Made by a program: the position numbers and the translations under genes. A stretch of DNA of 64,000 nt from NCBI GenBank assembly GCA_963797475.1, contig CAWCPR010000001.1:2914001-2978000 (forward strand). The letters are read 5' to 3'. This document shows, one piece after another, positions 63,178-64,000 of this stretch. How positions within the stretch are numbered: the first letter of the stretch is position 1; the number at the start of each line of letters is the position of its first letter. A model generated the notes under the pieces. The model searched no databases and was not told the origin of the DNA. It worked only from the letters and a program-made list of their open reading frames with translations. Origin of the DNA: CAWCPR01 sp963797475 (GTDB lineage: Bacteria; Chloroflexota; Anaerolineae; Anaerolineales; UBA4823).

Positions 63178-63630
63178 GTGTCTTCCATGAATTCACCCTC
63201 CCCCATTCGCCGGATTTTCGAAGAAGCCTTCAACCTGGGCAACCTGGCTGTCATCGGAGAGGTGACCTCTCCCGATCTATTCACCCACAACGTCATTGCC
63301 GGCGCTCCCAACGGCCCGCAAGGTCTTAAACTGGTGGTCAGCCTGTTTCGCGCTGCCTTCCCTGACCTTCGTTGTAATGTTGAGGATGAGATCGTGGAGG
63401 GTGACAGATTTGCCGTGCGCTGGTCGATACATGGCACATACCGGGGGATGTTCCTTGGCAATCCACCGACTGGGAAGCAGGTTGATGTGCTGGGGACCAT
63501 ATTTGGGAGGACTGAAAACGGGCGCCTCATTGAAGATTGGACCCTGACCGATCAATTAGGAATCCTGCAGCAGCTTGGGATTGTGCCTCCATCCAGGCGG
63601 CGCGAAGGTAGGTGGAATGATGGTAAATAA
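63178..63630 (+). CDS. SnoaL-like ester cyclase/NTF2-fold protein
   Basis: A 150-residue protein with the SnoaL pattern: 'FEEAFNLGNLAVIGEVTSPDLFTHN', 'GPQGLKLVVSLFRAAFPDL', 'VEDEIVEGDRFAVRWSIHGTYRGMFLG' and 'TGKQVDVLGTIFGRTENGRLIEDW'. Such proteins are often annotated as ester cyclases, but most have unknown substrates. The GTG at 63178 is nine bases after GGAG; ATG 63187 is an alternative. It overlaps the next gene by 14 bases. Confidence 0.8.
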   Translation: MSSMNSPSPIRRIFEEAFNLGNLAVIGEVTSPDLFTHNVIAGAPNGPQGLKLVVSLFRAAFPDLRCNVEDEIVEGDRFAVRWSIHGTYRGMFLGNPPTGKQVDVLGTIFGRTENGRLIEDWTLTDQLGILQQLGIVPPSRRREGRWNDGK

Positions 63631-64000
63631 TGCCATACGGTGGAGTGGTTTGTTATTGATCGCTGGCGCGGCTCTGTTAGGCTTCGCCATCGTCACAGTA
63701 TCGTTTCGACCAGTGGTTAATCAGCAGTTCACGCCAGGAATCAGCCGGGTTTTTCTCCTCTCATCGATATTGCTTTTGCTGTCCCTTCCAGGGATGTACA
63801 TGAAGCAGGCGAATTCGGCCGGCTGGCTGGGTCCGGCAGGTTTTGCATTGCTCCAGACCGGGATACTCTTGCTGGTTGTGATCGCTTCAACGCCGATCCT
63901 TTACCCATCTATCAAGACGCCATCCGGTGAAAATATAGTGGTCTTTCTGCTGGGTATCGCCCTGATCTTTGGCCTGCTCCTGACCGGGATCGCCACCATC
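63617..64000 (+). CDS. Membrane protein, 3' end outside window
   Basis: From the ATG at 63617 (a second ATG at 63620) the frame is open to the window end, 128 codons. It has at least four hydrophobic helices ('GLLLIAGAALLGFAIV', 'FLLSSILLLLSLPGMYM', 'AGFALLQTGILLLVVIAS', 'VFLLGIALIFGLLLTG'). It overlaps the SnoaL-like gene, suggesting coupled expression. The pattern resembles small DUF4386-like or hypothetical membrane proteins, but no family can be fixed from the fragment. Confidence 0.75.
   Translation, partial: MMVNNAIRWSGLLLIAGAALLGFAIVTVSFRPVVNQQFTPGISRVFLLSSILLLLSLPGMYMKQANSAGWLGPAGFALLQTGILLLVVIASTPILYPSIKTPSGENIVVFLLGIALIFGLLLTGIATI

Noticed and set aside
1..64000. tRNA, rRNA or replication origin
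   Set aside because: No cloverleaf-like segment, rRNA stretch or DnaA-box cluster was recognised on either strand by eye. A tRNA scan was not possible here.

Overview
The window looks like a chromosomal segment of a Chloroflexota bacterium, probably of the Anaerolineae/Caldilineae kind. The reasons are four large LuxR-type regulators with MalT-like or NB-ARC ATPase cores, a STAND protein with WD40 blades, a giant secreted repeat protein carrying the 'YLPLLTNG / YTYIPLI' type segments common in Chloroflexota exported proteins, and a caa3 oxidase operon with CtaG. This is inference from gene content, because no rRNA, tRNA or marker gene is present.

Layout. 1-7.7 kb: the 3' part of a giant exported repeat protein. 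7.8-18.3 kb: a visibly more AT-rich block on the minus strand, flanked by 231-bp direct repeats. It carries a copper lipoprotein, a UspA-like protein, a two-component system, a decayed ctaB and a complete caa3 cytochrome oxidase operon. 18.2-22.7 kb: a MalT-type regulator (frameshifted) and three small genes. 23.3-37.0 kb: two closely related MalT-type regulators in inverted orientation enclosing an envelope/stress block (BON protein, MGDG-synthase-like glycosyltransferase, HdeD-like protein, PRC/DUF1269 protein, FtsH, rhomboid protease, remnant of a site-2 protease). 37.2-40.9 kb: a STAND NTPase with 14 WD40 blades, frameshifted once. 41.0-43.5 kb: a coiled-coil protein, an AI-2E-type permease and a small unknown protein. 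43.8-60.1 kb: one long minus-strand catabolic array for 4-hydroxybenzoate/protocatechuate. It has pobA, pcaGHCDB, a second ring-cleavage branch (extradiol dioxygenase, tautomerase, GalB-like hydratase, LigK-like aldolase), a Liv-type ABC importer, a flavoprotein, a MetE-like protein and a MarR regulator. 60.5-64 kb: an NB-ARC/TPR/LuxR regulator, a SnoaL-like protein and a membrane protein cut by the window end.

Most interesting observation. Six promoters in 26.2-43.1 kb share one architecture: two CACTTT-like half-sites exactly 11 bp apart, then a -35 ATGACA, a spacer of exactly 17 bp and a TATNCT/TATCTT/TAAGAT -10. They precede the BON, HdeD, FtsH, coiled-coil, AI-2E permease and small-protein genes. 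This defines a previously unlabelled regulon for an activator that binds like an OmpR/PhoB-type protein. The genes suggest a membrane-quality or envelope-stress response.

Other points. The oxidase block appears to have been inserted next to the promoter of a MalT-type gene. Frameshifts are concentrated in 18-41 kb and absent from the catabolic array, so either real decay or assembly error must be considered there. pcaI, pcaJ and pcaF are not in the window, so the final steps of the beta-ketoadipate pathway must be encoded elsewhere.
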